A stretch of 15,238 nt of DNA from Acholeplasmataceae bacterium (lineage in GTDB: Bacteria > Bacillota_I > Bacilli_A > Acholeplasmatales > Acholeplasmataceae), in the NCBI GenBank assembly GCA_023264085.1, contig JALQTF010000070.1, positions 1 to 15,238 of the forward strand, read 5' to 3'. This document shows positions 1 to 7,611 of the stretch, one piece after another. The notes beneath the pieces are model-generated. The model worked only from the letters and a program-made list of their open reading frames with translations. It did no database searches and was not told the DNA's origin. The translations under genes and the position numbers were made by a program. Position 1 is the first letter of the stretch. The number at the start of each line of letters is the position of its first letter.

Positions 1-1616
1 GGTGGTTGTGCAATAAACAATTTCCCATGCTCAATAAGTGGACGCATGAAACGGAAGAAAAACGTCATAAGTAAAACTTGGATATGTGCACCATCTGTAT
101 CTGCGTCTGTCATAATAATAACTTTGCTATATTGGCATTGATCAATGTTAAAATTGATTCCGAAGTCAGCACCAATGGTGTGAATAATCGTACCGATTTC
201 TTCATTTTTAAGAATGGCATCTAATGTCGCTTTTTCAGTATTGATGACTTTACCTCTCAACGGTAAAATCGCTTGGAAACGTCTATTTCTACCTTGTTTC
301 GCAGATCCTCCAGCGGAGTCACCTTCAACTAAAAATAATTCATTGATTGATTTATCTTTAGATTGAGCTGGAGATAATTTTCCTGATAATGAAATGTCTT
401 TTTTATTTTTAACTTTACCTGTTCTTGCTTCATCACGTGCTTTTCTTGCTGCTTCACGCGCTTTTTGTGCATATTGTGCACGCTCTATAATGGTATAAGC
501 AACAGTTTTGTTTTCTTCTAAATAGGTCGTGATGTGTTCATAAACAACATTATCTGTTGCTGTTCTAGCATCAGGTGTCCCTAATTTTCCTTTTGTTTGT
601 CCTTCAAATTCAAGTAAATCTTCCGGTATTCTTAAAGAAATCACAGTCGTTAAACCTTCTCTGATATCTGTACCTTCTAAATTAGCGTCTTTTTCTTTGA
701 TGAGTTGATATTTTCTCGCGTAATCATTTAAAGCTCTTGTAAGGGCTGATCTAAAGCCACTTTCGTGAGTACCACCATCTTTAGTTCGAACATTGTTTAC
801 AAAAGAAAATAGTTGTTCGTTATAATTACTTGTAAACTGCATGGCAACTTCAACTTCAATACCATGAGTTTTTTTAACAGGAGTGTGTGTTCCCTCAAAA
901 TAAATCGTTTCATGAAGACCTTTTTCATCTCCATTCACATGATGAACAAATGCTTTTATACCATCCTCATATTTATAAATTTCTTTTTGGTGATTTCGTT
1001 CATCAACAATCACCATTTCTAGACCTTTAATTAGAAAGGCTGTTTCTCTCATGCGTTCTTTAATTTGATCGAATGAAAATAATGTTGTGGAAAATATCGA
1101 TGGATCTGGTTTGAAAGTAATGGTTGTCCCTGTTTTTTTGGTATCACCTAATCGTTCTAACGGACTTACTGTAGAACCTCCATCCTCAAAACGCTGATGC
1201 CAAATACCACCATCTCTATAAATCGTTAAATCTAAATATTGAGACAGTGCATTCACAACAGACGATCCAACACCATGTAAACCCCCAGAAACCTTATAGC
1301 CACCAGTTTCTGAAAATTTACCACCAGCATGTAATGTCATAAAAATTACTTCTGTTGTTGGTTTACCAGAAGCATGCATTTTATATGGAATCCCACGTCC
1401 ATGATCTTCGACCATAATAGAATTATCTTGTTTTATTGTTAATTTTATTTGATTACCAAAACCAGATAAAGCCTCATCTATCGCATTATCCATGATTTCC
1501 CAAACAAGGTGATGTAAGCCACGACCATCTGTAGAACCGATGTACATACCGGGTCTTTTACGTACTGCTTTTAATCCGCCAAGTATTTGAATGGACGATT
1601 CATCGTAATTTTGCAT
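1..1616 (-). CDS. parE: DNA topoisomerase IV subunit B (partial, C-terminus off window)
   Basis: This is the ATPase subunit of topoisomerase IV, which with ParC decatenates daughter chromosomes. 538 complete codons are present and the last 100 or so residues lie beyond the window edge. The N-terminal GHKL ATPase domain shows DNAIDEA (residues 43-49), DHGRGIP (71-77) and GGLHGVGSS (111-119). The transducer domain has NNVRTKDGGTHESGF. The TOPRIM domain has EGDSAGGSAKQGR (from residue 431) and TDADTDGAH near residue 504. ParE is preferred over GyrB because of YIGSTDGRGLHHLVWE, FEGQTKGKLGT and LRGKVINTEKA, which match Firmicutes ParE as I remember it. The ATG at 1616 follows AAGGAGAA at good spacing. 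parC would be expected just downstream, outside the window. The gene is divergent from plsY. Confidence 0.96.
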   Translation of the reverse strand, partial: MQNYDESSIQILGGLKAVRKRPGMYIGSTDGRGLHHLVWEIMDNAIDEALSGFGNQIKLTIKQDNSIMVEDHGRGIPYKMHASGKPTTEVIFMTLHAGGKFSETGGYKVSGGLHGVGSSVVNALSQYLDLTIYRDGGIWHQRFEDGGSTVSPLERLGDTKKTGTTITFKPDPSIFSTTLFSFDQIKERMRETAFLIKGLEMVIVDERNHQKEIYKYEDGIKAFVHHVNGDEKGLHETIYFEGTHTPVKKTHGIEVEVAMQFTSNYNEQLFSFVNNVRTKDGGTHESGFRSALTRALNDYARKYQLIKEKDANLEGTDIREGLTTVISLRIPEDLLEFEGQTKGKLGTPDARTATDNVVYEHITTYLEENKTVAYTIIERAQYAQKAREAARKARDEARTGKVKNKKDISLSGKLSPAQSKDKSINELFLVEGDSAGGSAKQGRNRRFQAILPLRGKVINTEKATLDAILKNEEIGTIIHTIGADFGINFNIDQCQYSKVIIMTDADTDGAHIQVLLMTFFFRFMRPLIEHGKLFIAQP

Positions 1617-1642
1617 ATGTTTCTCCTTGAATTATCTTCTTA

Positions 1643-1651
1643 ATTATATCA
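1643..1651 (-). promoter_or_regulatory. Extended -10 promoter of parE
   Basis: The minus strand reads TGATATAAT, a perfect -10 with the TG extension, 27 bases upstream of the parE ATG. The region 17 bases further up (TCGCAT) is a poor -35, so the extended -10 probably carries the promoter. The same nonamer precedes copA and the 6S-like RNA. Confidence 0.7.
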
Positions 1652-1712
1652 AAAAATAAATAATAATGCGATTTTTTATGTTATTTGTATTGGATATACT
1701 TTTTTTATATTA

Positions 1713-1721
1713 TGTTATAAT
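1713..1721 (+). promoter_or_regulatory. Extended -10 promoter of plsY
   Basis: TGTTATAAT sits just upstream of plsY and no good -35 is seen at 16-18 bases. The predicted start of transcription near 1728 would leave a leader of only about 15 bases, which still contains the weak ribosome-binding site CGGGGT (1728-1733). Confidence 0.65.
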
Positions 1722-1742
1722 ATCAATCGGGGTATTAATATT

Positions 1743-2420
1743 ATGCAAATTGTTTATATCATCTTACTCATAGTCTTGTCTTATATTTTAGGATCGATTC
1801 CAACTGGACTCATTTTGGGTAAAGTATTCAAAGGTATTGATATACGTGAACATGGTTCAGGTAACACTGGGGCGACAAATACTGTTCGTGTACTAGGTTT
1901 CAAAATTGGAATATGGGCATTTGTTTTCGATTTTTTAAAAGGCGGATTTGTTATGGGCCTTTTATGGATATTTAATTGGGAACAATTTTATATATTAACA
2001 CCATTTAATACTGAAATATTATATGGCTTTGTTGCAGTTATTGGTCATGTATATCCAGTTTATATTGGATTTAAAGGTGGTAAGGCGATGGCAACCACTG
2101 CAGGTGTCATCTTATTTATTGAACCTTTGATCGCTTTAGTGGCAATTATTACCTTTTTATTAGTGTTTTTAAAAAATCGTATCGTTTCAATTGCTTCTTT
2201 GTCAGCAGCTGGTGTGACACTACTGCTTATGATTTTACGTCCTGTTTTATACAGTTTGTTTCCAACTTTTTTTGCAGGACTCACAAATAAAGGTCTTGAA
2301 ACTTATGCTTTAGAATCACTAGTCATTGTGATCATTGCTGTCATTATATTTTATCGTCATATCAGTAATCTTAAGCGATTAGGTCAAGGGAAAGAATTTG
2401 TATTTAAAAGAAAACAATAA
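1743..2420 (+). CDS. plsY: Acyl-phosphate:glycerol-3-phosphate acyltransferase PlsY
   Basis: PlsY is an integral membrane enzyme that moves an acyl chain from acyl-phosphate to the sn-1 position of glycerol-3-phosphate, the first step of phosphatidic acid synthesis in most Gram-positives and mollicutes. The 225-residue length is usual or slightly long for the family. The three conserved motifs are present: REHGSGNTGATN (residues 35-46), GHVYPVYIGFKGGKAMAT (101-118) and YRHISNLKRLGQGKE near the C-terminus (family form HRxNIxRLxxGxE). Multiple hydrophobic segments fit the family topology. The ATG at 1743 has a weak GGGG ribosome-binding site. The gene is divergent from parE, a neighbourhood also seen in Bacillus, and ends in a strong terminator. 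Confidence 0.96.
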   Translation: MQIVYIILLIVLSYILGSIPTGLILGKVFKGIDIREHGSGNTGATNTVRVLGFKIGIWAFVFDFLKGGFVMGLLWIFNWEQFYILTPFNTEILYGFVAVIGHVYPVYIGFKGGKAMATTAGVILFIEPLIALVAIITFLLVFLKNRIVSIASLSAAGVTLLLMILRPVLYSLFPTFFAGLTNKGLETYALESLVIVIIAVIIFYRHISNLKRLGQGKEFVFKRKQ

Positions 2421-2444
2421 AAAAACGCGAGTTTCGCGTTTTTT
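2420..2444. terminator. Bidirectional rho-independent terminator (plsY / yneF)
   Basis: The arms AAAAAACGCGA (2420-2430) and TCGCGTTTTTT (2434-2444) are perfectly complementary, with a three-base loop. The A-tract becomes a U-run in either direction, so it can end both plsY (plus) and yneF (minus). It overlaps the yneF stop codon (2443-2445). Confidence 0.9.
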
Positions 2445-2664
2445 ATTTATATTGATTCATAGAATTCAATATTTGGTTGACTTGTTTTTGAGAAGGGGTT
2501 CTTCCCATTTGACGCATCATTTCTTTAATCATATTTTCATTTACCGGTGGGTTTTTTTCTAAATAACGTTTAAACCAAGCTCTTGCTAAGAAAAAACCAA
2601 TCACGCCTCCAACCAGTAATACTAAGATAATCACAACAATAAATAATACAACTGATATTTCCAT
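2443..2664 (-). CDS. yneF: UPF0154 family membrane protein YneF
   Basis: A 73-residue single-pass membrane protein of the YneF/UPF0154 family; its function is not established. It has one N-terminal transmembrane helix rich in Val, Ile and Leu that ends in GFFLARAWFKRYLEKNPPVNE. A short cytoplasmic tail, MIKEMMRQMGRTPSQKQVNQ, carries the family core NPPxNExM and GxxPSQKxxNQ. The open frame allows an ATG at 2676. The better start is the ATG at 2664, because GAGGGA lies five bases before it and inside the first codons of the longer frame, and because the shorter form lines up with Bacillus YneF. The gene is convergent with plsY. Confidence 0.9.
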   Translation of the reverse strand: MEISVVLFIVVIILVLLVGGVIGFFLARAWFKRYLEKNPPVNENMIKEMMRQMGRTPSQKQVNQILNSMNQYK

Positions 2665-2686
2665 AAGTTCCCTCATTTCTAATCAT

Positions 2687-2715
2687 ATTTTATAAGAAGA
2701 TATGTTAAAATACAA
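2687..2715 (-). promoter_or_regulatory. Promoter of yneF
   Basis: The minus strand shows TTGTAT (2715-2710), 17 bases, then TAAAAT (2692-2687), placing transcription start about 16 bases before the ATG. The -35 overlaps the -10 of the divergent gene at 2735, so the two promoters may exclude each other. Confidence 0.5.
2703..2711 (+). promoter_or_regulatory. Extended -10 promoter of the membrane protein gene at 2735
   Basis: TGTTAAAAT on the plus strand is an extended -10 of the TGnTAnAAT type, placed to give a leader of roughly 17 bases before the GTG start. No clear -35 is visible. Confidence 0.45.
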
Positions 2716-2734
2716 GTGAAATGGAGATTTTATC

Positions 2735-3496
2735 GTGTTTTTAGTGCTTATCATCATTAATGTATTATTTACAAGTTTAAGACTTTTTTTTATCGGGTAT
2801 ATCATACGACTTTTATTTAGAAATACCAAGTATGGTCGTGTCGCATTATTCGTCATTGCATTTTATCAACTTATCTTGATTATTTCTGATATCAATAATG
2901 TTTCTGGAGTACTAGATTTTATTGCTTCAGTCATAAGTTTGATAATATACATAGTCTTATTTGATTCGATTTCTTTTAAATCCTTAAAGAAACATAAAGG
3001 TATCGATACATCGTTTAAAACAAAATATTTGGAACGTATCATTGTGATTTTAATCTCTTTGATTACGTGGTTATCAGCTGGCTTATTGTATGTGATGTCG
3101 GGTGGTATTGAAAGTCTATTATTAATTGCATTGCTTGTAATGAATGTGGTTGCATTCGGTTATGTTTTTAAAGAAAAAAATGAATATGTGTATTTGATCG
3201 TAGGAAAATCAGATCCAAAAGTGTATCAGTTTGATATTCCCAAAAAAACATTTAGTGTTCGATTTGACAGATTTTTATCATCGGATGCGTATATTTTGGA
3301 TTATGTCGGAATATATTACGCAAATCGTGCAAAAATCCATTTACTGATGTTACCCCTAGATGACATTAAAGAAGATATTTTTAATGGTGGTAGTCTCATA
3401 CAAGATGTACATCCTATCTTACTTGATTTAAAAAAGTATCAATTCGTTTCTATTACGCTGAAAAATAAAACGCCTCGTGTGAGACGTTTAAAGTAA
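2735..3496 (+). CDS. Unknown membrane protein, five helices plus cytoplasmic domain
   Basis: I do not recognise the family. The 253-residue protein has about five transmembrane segments (near residues 1-28, 33-53, 57-80, 98-121 and 124-145). A soluble C-terminal domain of about 105 residues follows, rich in Tyr, Asp and aromatic residues (for example YVYLIVGKSDPKVYQFD). The GTG start at 2735 is supported by GGAGA at 2723-2727, seven bases upstream. The 3' end overlaps the rsmD stop on the other strand by nine bases and contains the rsmD terminator in its last coding bases. No metal, nucleotide-binding or catalytic motif is visible. Confidence 0.75.
   Translation: MFLVLIIINVLFTSLRLFFIGYIIRLLFRNTKYGRVALFVIAFYQLILIISDINNVSGVLDFIASVISLIIYIVLFDSISFKSLKKHKGIDTSFKTKYLERIIVILISLITWLSAGLLYVMSGGIESLLLIALLVMNVVAFGYVFKEKNEYVYLIVGKSDPKVYQFDIPKKTFSVRFDRFLSSDAYILDYVGIYYANRAKIHLLMLPLDDIKEDIFNGGSLIQDVHPILLDLKKYQFVSITLKNKTPRVRRLK
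3461..3489 (-). terminator. rsmD terminator inside the convergent coding sequence
   Basis: Read leftwards, AAACGUCUC (3489-3481), loop ACAC and GAGGCGUUU (3476-3468) form a nine-pair stem with one U-G wobble, followed by UAUUUUU. It begins at the rsmD stop codon and lies entirely within the last codons of the plus-strand gene. In the plus direction the wobble becomes a C-A mismatch and no U-run follows, so it should act only leftwards. Confidence 0.75.
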
Positions 3497-4012
3497 TTGA
3501 TATAAAAATACTTTTTTAATACCATAAATTTTTTCTTTTATCTTTTCATAAGATCCAATGATATCATTCAATTGGGTCTTTTTTTCTGTTTCAATGATGA
3601 TTTTTTTGGATTTTGGCAACATATAAAACAATTGCTCGTAATCATGATATTGATAAGGAGGATCTACAAAGGTAATATCAATGCTATCAGAAATCATATC
3701 AAAAACTCTTTTAGATACCTTTTGTTCATAAATCTCAATCACGTCTTGACATTGAAGCATTTGTGAATTTTCTAAAATGGTCATCGCAGCTTGTTTTTGA
3801 TGATCAATAAAGATTGCTTTTTTAGCACCTCTACTTATGGCTTCAAAACCATATTGACCAGATCCTGCAAAAACATCTAAAACAATTTGATTTGAAACAT
3901 CAAATAACATGTTAAAAACAGCTTGTTTAACCATGTTAGATGTTTCTCGAGTCTCATTTGTACCTACTCTATGTAATACTCTTCCCTTATATTTTCCAGT
4001 TGTAATTCTCAT
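3488..4012 (-). CDS. rsmD: 16S rRNA (guanine966-N2)-methyltransferase RsmD
   Basis: RsmD makes m2G966 in the 30S head (E. coli numbering) using S-adenosylmethionine. The 174-residue length is normal. The N-terminal MRITTGKYKGR is the family opening (MRIIaGxxkGr). VLDVFAGSGQYGFEAISRGA (residues 44-63) is the AdoMet-binding motif I, FIDHQ the acidic motif II, and FVDPPY (115-120) the catalytic DPPY motif of amino-methyltransferases. RETSNMVKQAVFNML matches the usual RPTtdrvReaLFniL with unusual substitutions. Its ATG overlaps the copZ TGA (ATGA), so it is probably translated by coupling from the copper transcript. The more usual partner coaD is absent here. Confidence 0.93.
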   Translation of the reverse strand: MRITTGKYKGRVLHRVGTNETRETSNMVKQAVFNMLFDVSNQIVLDVFAGSGQYGFEAISRGAKKAIFIDHQKQAAMTILENSQMLQCQDVIEIYEQKVSKRVFDMISDSIDITFVDPPYQYHDYEQLFYMLPKSKKIIIETEKKTQLNDIIGSYEKIKEKIYGIKKVFLYQLL

Positions 4013-4191
4013 GCTGTTTCATAGCCAGCATCATGAATGACTTTTTTAACTTCTGACTCAGGGGTTTGACTAGAAACAGTTACTGTCTGATCATTTAAAT
4101 TGATTTCTGCGATGATTTTATTTTTGATGAGTGCCATTTGAATGGTCCTTACACAATGTTGGCAAGTCATATTTGTTACTTTTATTGTCAT
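4009..4191 (-). CDS. copZ: Copper chaperone CopZ-like (HMA domain)
   Basis: A 60-residue heavy-metal-associated domain protein, slightly shorter than typical CopZ (about 68). MTCQHC (residues 8-13) is the Cu(I)-binding MxCxxC motif, followed by the beta-alpha-beta pattern of the fold and the conserved closing AGYE. The family carries Cu(I) in the cytoplasm to the P-type ATPase. The gene begins about ten bases after copA, with a ribosome-binding site (TAGGAGAG) that uses the copA TAG stop. It overlaps rsmD by four bases. The adjacent copA makes copper the likeliest metal. Confidence 0.92.
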   Translation of the reverse strand: MTIKVTNMTCQHCVRTIQMALIKNKIIAEINLNDQTVTVSSQTPESEVKKVIHDAGYETA

Positions 4192-4201
4192 GTTTACTCT
4201 C

Positions 4202-6331
4202 CTATAATTTTATGAACTTAAAGCGTTTCAGACTGAGTGCGTTTAATACAACCATGAGTGATGAAAATGCCATCCCAATGCCTGCAAGTGTAGGATCTAA
4301 TAGTCCTAAAGCAGCGACAGGAATAAGAATCATATTATATGAAAACGCCCATAAGAAATTTAATTTAATATTATTCAATGTTGCTTTTGATAAATCTAGT
4401 GCATCCAGAACTAGTTTTAATTCGGCAGACATTAAGGTTACATCTGAGGCATCAAGTGCAACATCATGTCCACTATGAACGGCAAATCCAACATGTGCCA
4501 TGGTTAATGCTGGTGCGTCATTCATACCATCTCCAACAAATGCAACATGATATCCTTCTTCTTGAAGTTTTTTTATAATGTTTGCTTTATCTTGAGGTAA
4601 AACTTCTGAATAAAAAGTATCAATACCAAGTCTTGCAGCAATTGAAGCAGCTGTTTTTTGGTGGTCACCTGTAATCATAATAGGTGTAATGTTTCTTTTT
4701 TTAAGTTCTTCAATTAGCTTTATTGCATCATCTTTGAGTGTATCTTCAATCACTAGATAGCCAAGACATGCATTTACATTCGCAACATATATCACAGTTT
4801 TACCTTCATCATGATATGTTTCTGTATCAAATTGGATGTCAATATTTTTAGATTGTAAAAAGGATTTAGACCCAATAACATATGTTTTATCATCTATATT
4901 TCCAGTTAATCCTTTACCGATGACTATGTCTAATTCTGTTGCTTCTTTAATAGTATCGTTATATGCAGACATCACAGCTTTGGCAAGAGGATGATTGGCA
5001 TGATATTCAAGTGATGCTGCAATGGATAACACATCACCTTCGATATGAACGACTTGGGGTTCTCCCTTAGTTAAAGTGCCTGTTTTATCAAATGCAATGG
5101 CATTGAGTTGTTGCGCTTGTTCAAAAAATGCACCACCTTTATATAGTATGCCTCTTTTAAAGGCGATACCACTTGCGACTGAAATGGAGGTTGGTGTTGC
5201 TAAACCTAATGCACAAGGACAGCTAATAACTAAAACAGCAATCGTTGCTTTAATACCTTCATTAAAATTATTCGGATCAATAAGTGTCCATACTATCATT
5301 GTCATAAGTGCTATCATTACAACGATAGGTACAAATAATTTTGCAATTTGATCAGCAATACGCTGAATTTTAGGTTTAATGAGTGCTGTTTCCATCACTG
5401 TGTTAATAATGGACTGCAACATGGTTTCGTGACCTTCTTTTAACACTTCGACTTCAATCGTTTCCATCATATTCAGTGTCGCTCCATAGACATCTTGACC
5501 GATTGTTTTTACAACAGGCATGGATTCACCTGTGAGCATTTGTTCATCAATATACGTTTGTCCTGAAATAATTTTGCCGTCTACTGGTATTTTTTCATTG
5601 GCAAGTACGACTACAATATCATGAAGTTTTACTTGACTTATTGGTATCATGACGAGGCCATCTTTTGTTTTTACACGTGCTTCTTTTGCACCAAGTGACA
5701 TTAAAGTAAATAGTTCATCAGAAGTCTTTTCTTTCACTCTGTTTTCAAAAGTATGTCCGATCAGTACCATCCAAATAATCACTGCCGTTGTTTCAAAATA
5801 AAGATTTGCCATCATCATATTAGGATTTGAAAGTGTTTCAATAATGCTTAAAATGTATGCCGATGTTGTTCCTATGACAACAAGTGCATCCATTCCTAGA
5901 TTTTTAGATTTAATTTGATGATATGTTTGATAAAAAAAGCGTCTTCCTACATAAAATAATATTGGTGTAGCAATTGCCCATTGGACATAGCCGTTCATGA
6001 GAAAATCAGGTACACCTAAAGGGAGTCCTAGATGATGTACCATCGTATAAAGTAGTGGTAATGTAAGTATTGTACCCAAAATAAGATCAAAAGCATCTTT
6101 TTTTCTTTGCTTTTTCGCATCATCAGACGTCATAATGGCATGATAGCCAATAATACTTAAATGATGAACTAGATCTTCTAATTGATATTTTTGGTCATCA
6201 AATGTGAATGTTACTCTTTTTGATGTGACATGCACATCTGCTTTTATATCATCTAAGTCATCAAAATATTGCGTGATGGTTTGTGCACAGTTTGCACAAG
6301 TAATATTGGATACTTTAATAGCTTCTTTCAT
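4202..6331 (-). CDS. copA: Copper-exporting P1B-type ATPase CopA
   Basis: A 709-residue P1B-1 ATPase that pumps Cu(I) out across the membrane. One N-terminal HMA domain carries TCANC (C12, C15). Eight transmembrane segments follow. TGES (267-270) is in the actuator domain. CPC (371-373) is the intramembrane metal site. DKTGT (415-419) holds the phosphorylated Asp, HP (447-448) is the P1B nucleotide-domain motif, and GDGMNDAP (600-607) the hinge. The last two helices contain FSYN (663-666) and MAFSS (687-691), the residues that favour Cu(I). The ATG at 6331 follows GAAAGGGAAA. It is first gene of copA-copZ-rsmD. I see no CopY/CsoR gene and no clear TACAnnTGTA cop box upstream, so copper regulation is not shown by the sequence. 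Confidence 0.95.
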   Translation of the reverse strand: MKEAIKVSNITCANCAQTITQYFDDLDDIKADVHVTSKRVTFTFDDQKYQLEDLVHHLSIIGYHAIMTSDDAKKQRKKDAFDLILGTILTLPLLYTMVHHLGLPLGVPDFLMNGYVQWAIATPILFYVGRRFFYQTYHQIKSKNLGMDALVVIGTTSAYILSIIETLSNPNMMMANLYFETTAVIIWMVLIGHTFENRVKEKTSDELFTLMSLGAKEARVKTKDGLVMIPISQVKLHDIVVVLANEKIPVDGKIISGQTYIDEQMLTGESMPVVKTIGQDVYGATLNMMETIEVEVLKEGHETMLQSIINTVMETALIKPKIQRIADQIAKLFVPIVVMIALMTMIVWTLIDPNNFNEGIKATIAVLVISCPCALGLATPTSISVASGIAFKRGILYKGGAFFEQAQQLNAIAFDKTGTLTKGEPQVVHIEGDVLSIAASLEYHANHPLAKAVMSAYNDTIKEATELDIVIGKGLTGNIDDKTYVIGSKSFLQSKNIDIQFDTETYHDEGKTVIYVANVNACLGYLVIEDTLKDDAIKLIEELKKRNITPIMITGDHQKTAASIAARLGIDTFYSEVLPQDKANIIKKLQEEGYHVAFVGDGMNDAPALTMAHVGFAVHSGHDVALDASDVTLMSAELKLVLDALDLSKATLNNIKLNFLWAFSYNMILIPVAALGLLDPTLAGIGMAFSSLMVVLNALSLKRFKFIKL

Positions 6332-6352
6332 AATAATTTCCCTTTCAATGTC

Positions 6353-6361
6353 ATTATATCA
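6353..6361 (-). promoter_or_regulatory. Extended -10 promoter of copA-copZ-rsmD
   Basis: The minus strand reads TGATATAAT, identical to the parE element, about 21 bases before the copA ATG. The nearest -35-like hexamer, TTGCTT, is 21 bases away, which is too far for good spacing. Confidence 0.65.
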
Positions 6362-6395
6362 TTAGCATATAAAAAAAATAAGCAATGTTTCTCGT

Positions 6396-7439
6396 TTATT
6401 TTTTGATATTGATTAATGTATTTTGATCACATGTATTAATAAAGGCTACTAAGAGCTTAATTGCATTTTCTACATCTTCTGTATGAATCATTGAATAATG
6501 TGAATGCATGTATCTTGTTGGAATTCCAAGCGATACTGCAGGTGCCCCACGATGTGCGAGATGCATATTCCCTGCATCTGTACCACCTTGTTTAATAAAT
6601 GGCTGTTGAGTTGGTATATCATGTGTATTTGCAAGATTCAGTAGATGACGACGTAACTTTGGATGGCCTATGGTTGTACGGTCAAATAAATATATTTGAG
6701 GACCCTTACCTAGTGACTGCTCGTTTTTATCTCCTTTTGGAACATCATTTCCAACACCTGTATCAACAGATATCGCAAGATCGGGTTCAACGATATAACT
6801 TGTTGTTTTGGCACCTCTTAATCCAACTTCTTCTTGAACAGTAAATGTTGCATATAATTGTGCTTGTTTTGGTTCGGCACGTTTGAATGCTTCTAAAACA
6901 ACATAGGATCCTACACGGTTATCAAATGCTTTTGCTAAATGATAGTTTGTATTAGCAAGTTCGTAATAATCGTTATGAGGCGTGATCATTTGACCAATCT
7001 GAATACCTTTTTCCAAGGCTTCTTCTTTTGAAGCAACCCCAATATCGATGAATAAATCATCCATTGGGATGGCTTTGCTTCTTTGGTCAAGTGGAATTAA
7101 ATGTGGAGGTTTTATCCCAGTCACACCTATGATAATGCCTTTATCTGTATGAATATCCCATAATTGGGCAAGCATGACTTGAGAGAACCAACCACCTACC
7201 GTTTGAAATTTAATAAATCCTTCATTTGTTATGGAAGAAATGATAAGACCAATTTCATCCATGTGACCTGCAAGCATGATTTTAGGTCCTTGAGTTCCTT
7301 TTTTGGCAATTAATGATCCTAGATTATCCTCTAGAATCTCTGCATTTTCTTTAATAAGTTCTTCCTTGATAAAGGCTTTAACTTTAGACTCATGTCCAGG
7401 AATACCGGGTAATTGTGTCAGCGTTTTTAATATCGTCAT
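6396..7439 (-). CDS. M42 family metallo-aminopeptidase
   Basis: M42 enzymes are cytoplasmic dinuclear-metal aminopeptidases, often tetrahedral dodecamers, that trim short peptides; some are annotated as glutamyl aminopeptidase or endoglucanase M. The 347-residue length is normal. The metal site and catalytic residues are visible: AGHMDEIG (H59, D61), KAFDNRVG (D173), VQEEVGLRGA (E203 catalytic, E204 metal), VDTG (D226) and RYMHSHYS (H312 or H314). The opening QLPGIPGHE is typical of the family. The ATG at 7439 follows GGAGGAAA. No separate promoter is obvious between this gene and the structured RNA upstream, so it may be expressed by read-through of that RNA's terminator. Substrate specificity cannot be told from sequence. 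Confidence 0.93.
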   Translation of the reverse strand: MTILKTLTQLPGIPGHESKVKAFIKEELIKENAEILEDNLGSLIAKKGTQGPKIMLAGHMDEIGLIISSITNEGFIKFQTVGGWFSQVMLAQLWDIHTDKGIIIGVTGIKPPHLIPLDQRSKAIPMDDLFIDIGVASKEEALEKGIQIGQMITPHNDYYELANTNYHLAKAFDNRVGSYVVLEAFKRAEPKQAQLYATFTVQEEVGLRGAKTTSYIVEPDLAISVDTGVGNDVPKGDKNEQSLGKGPQIYLFDRTTIGHPKLRRHLLNLANTHDIPTQQPFIKQGGTDAGNMHLAHRGAPAVSLGIPTRYMHSHYSMIHTEDVENAIKLLVAFINTCDQNTLINIKK

Positions 7440-7457
7440 TCGTTTCCTCCAAAATAT

Positions 7458-7475
7458 AAAAAAATCCCTAGAAAG
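7458..7475 (-). terminator. 3' end of the 6S-like RNA
   Basis: CTTTCTAGG (7475-7467), the 3' strand of the long-range closing stem, is followed by GA and seven T residues (7464-7458). Termination would use a long-range stem instead of a local hairpin, leaving possible read-through into the M42 gene 19 bases on. Confidence 0.55.
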
Positions 7476-7605
7476 CGATAGAACATGGTATGTTCAGGTG
7501 GGGAACGCGTGTGCTGTACTTTGGGATTCCATTCAATGGCTTTCACACCCATACAGTATTCATCCCCAAAATGATAATTTGGGTTCTAACGGTACTTTCT
7601 AGGTT
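7458..7605 (-). ncRNA. ssrS: Candidate 6S RNA (about 147 nt)
   Basis: The minus strand forms a rod with a large central bubble, the hallmark of 6S RNA, which binds the housekeeping RNA polymerase as a promoter mimic. A closing stem pairs CCTAGAAAG (7603-7595) with CTTTCTAGG (7475-7467). A small internal loop is followed by TAGAAC (7588-7583) with GTTCTA (7484-7479). Then comes a 15-by-15-base bubble, closed on the far side by GGGGA (7567-7563) with TCCCC (7504-7500). The terminal arm includes CTGTA/TACAG, GGG/CCC and CCAT/ATGG. The 3' bubble strand holds CCACC followed by the alternative hairpin GAACAT-ACC-ATGTTC, as in known 6S RNAs. A promoter lies just upstream and seven U residues end the transcript. 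It is shorter than the usual 180-200 nt. The alternative is a cis-acting leader for the M42 gene. Confidence 0.7.
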
Positions 7606-7611
7606 ATTTGT

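Noticed and set aside
1..1616. GyrB instead of ParE
   Set aside because: The two are paralogous, but the N-terminal and TOPRIM sequences agree with Firmicutes ParE, and divergence from plsY is the ParE context.
2443..2676. Longer yneF starting at 2676
   Set aside because: The ribosome-binding site GAGGGA lies inside the first codons of this longer version, and the family begins at the ATG at 2664.
6332..6395. Copper operator (TACAnnTGTA) upstream of copA
   Set aside because: No convincing inverted repeat of this type is present; only a short TCATTA direct repeat around the -10.
6362..6400. Terminator after the M42 gene
   Set aside because: Only an A/T stem (AAAAAATAA with TTATTTTTT) with a 14-base loop can be drawn. 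It is too weak to list as a terminator.
7461..7605. T-box-like string on the plus strand (AGGTGGGGAACGCG) in the structured region
   Set aside because: The plus strand has no gene downstream, the match to AGGGTGGnACCGCG is incomplete, and the promoter and U-run both point to the minus strand.
7458..7605. SRP RNA, tmRNA or RNase P RNA
   Set aside because: The SRP motif GGUCAGG with its GGAAG tetraloop region, a tRNA-like end, and the RNase P core sequences are all absent. The symmetrical bubble fits 6S better.
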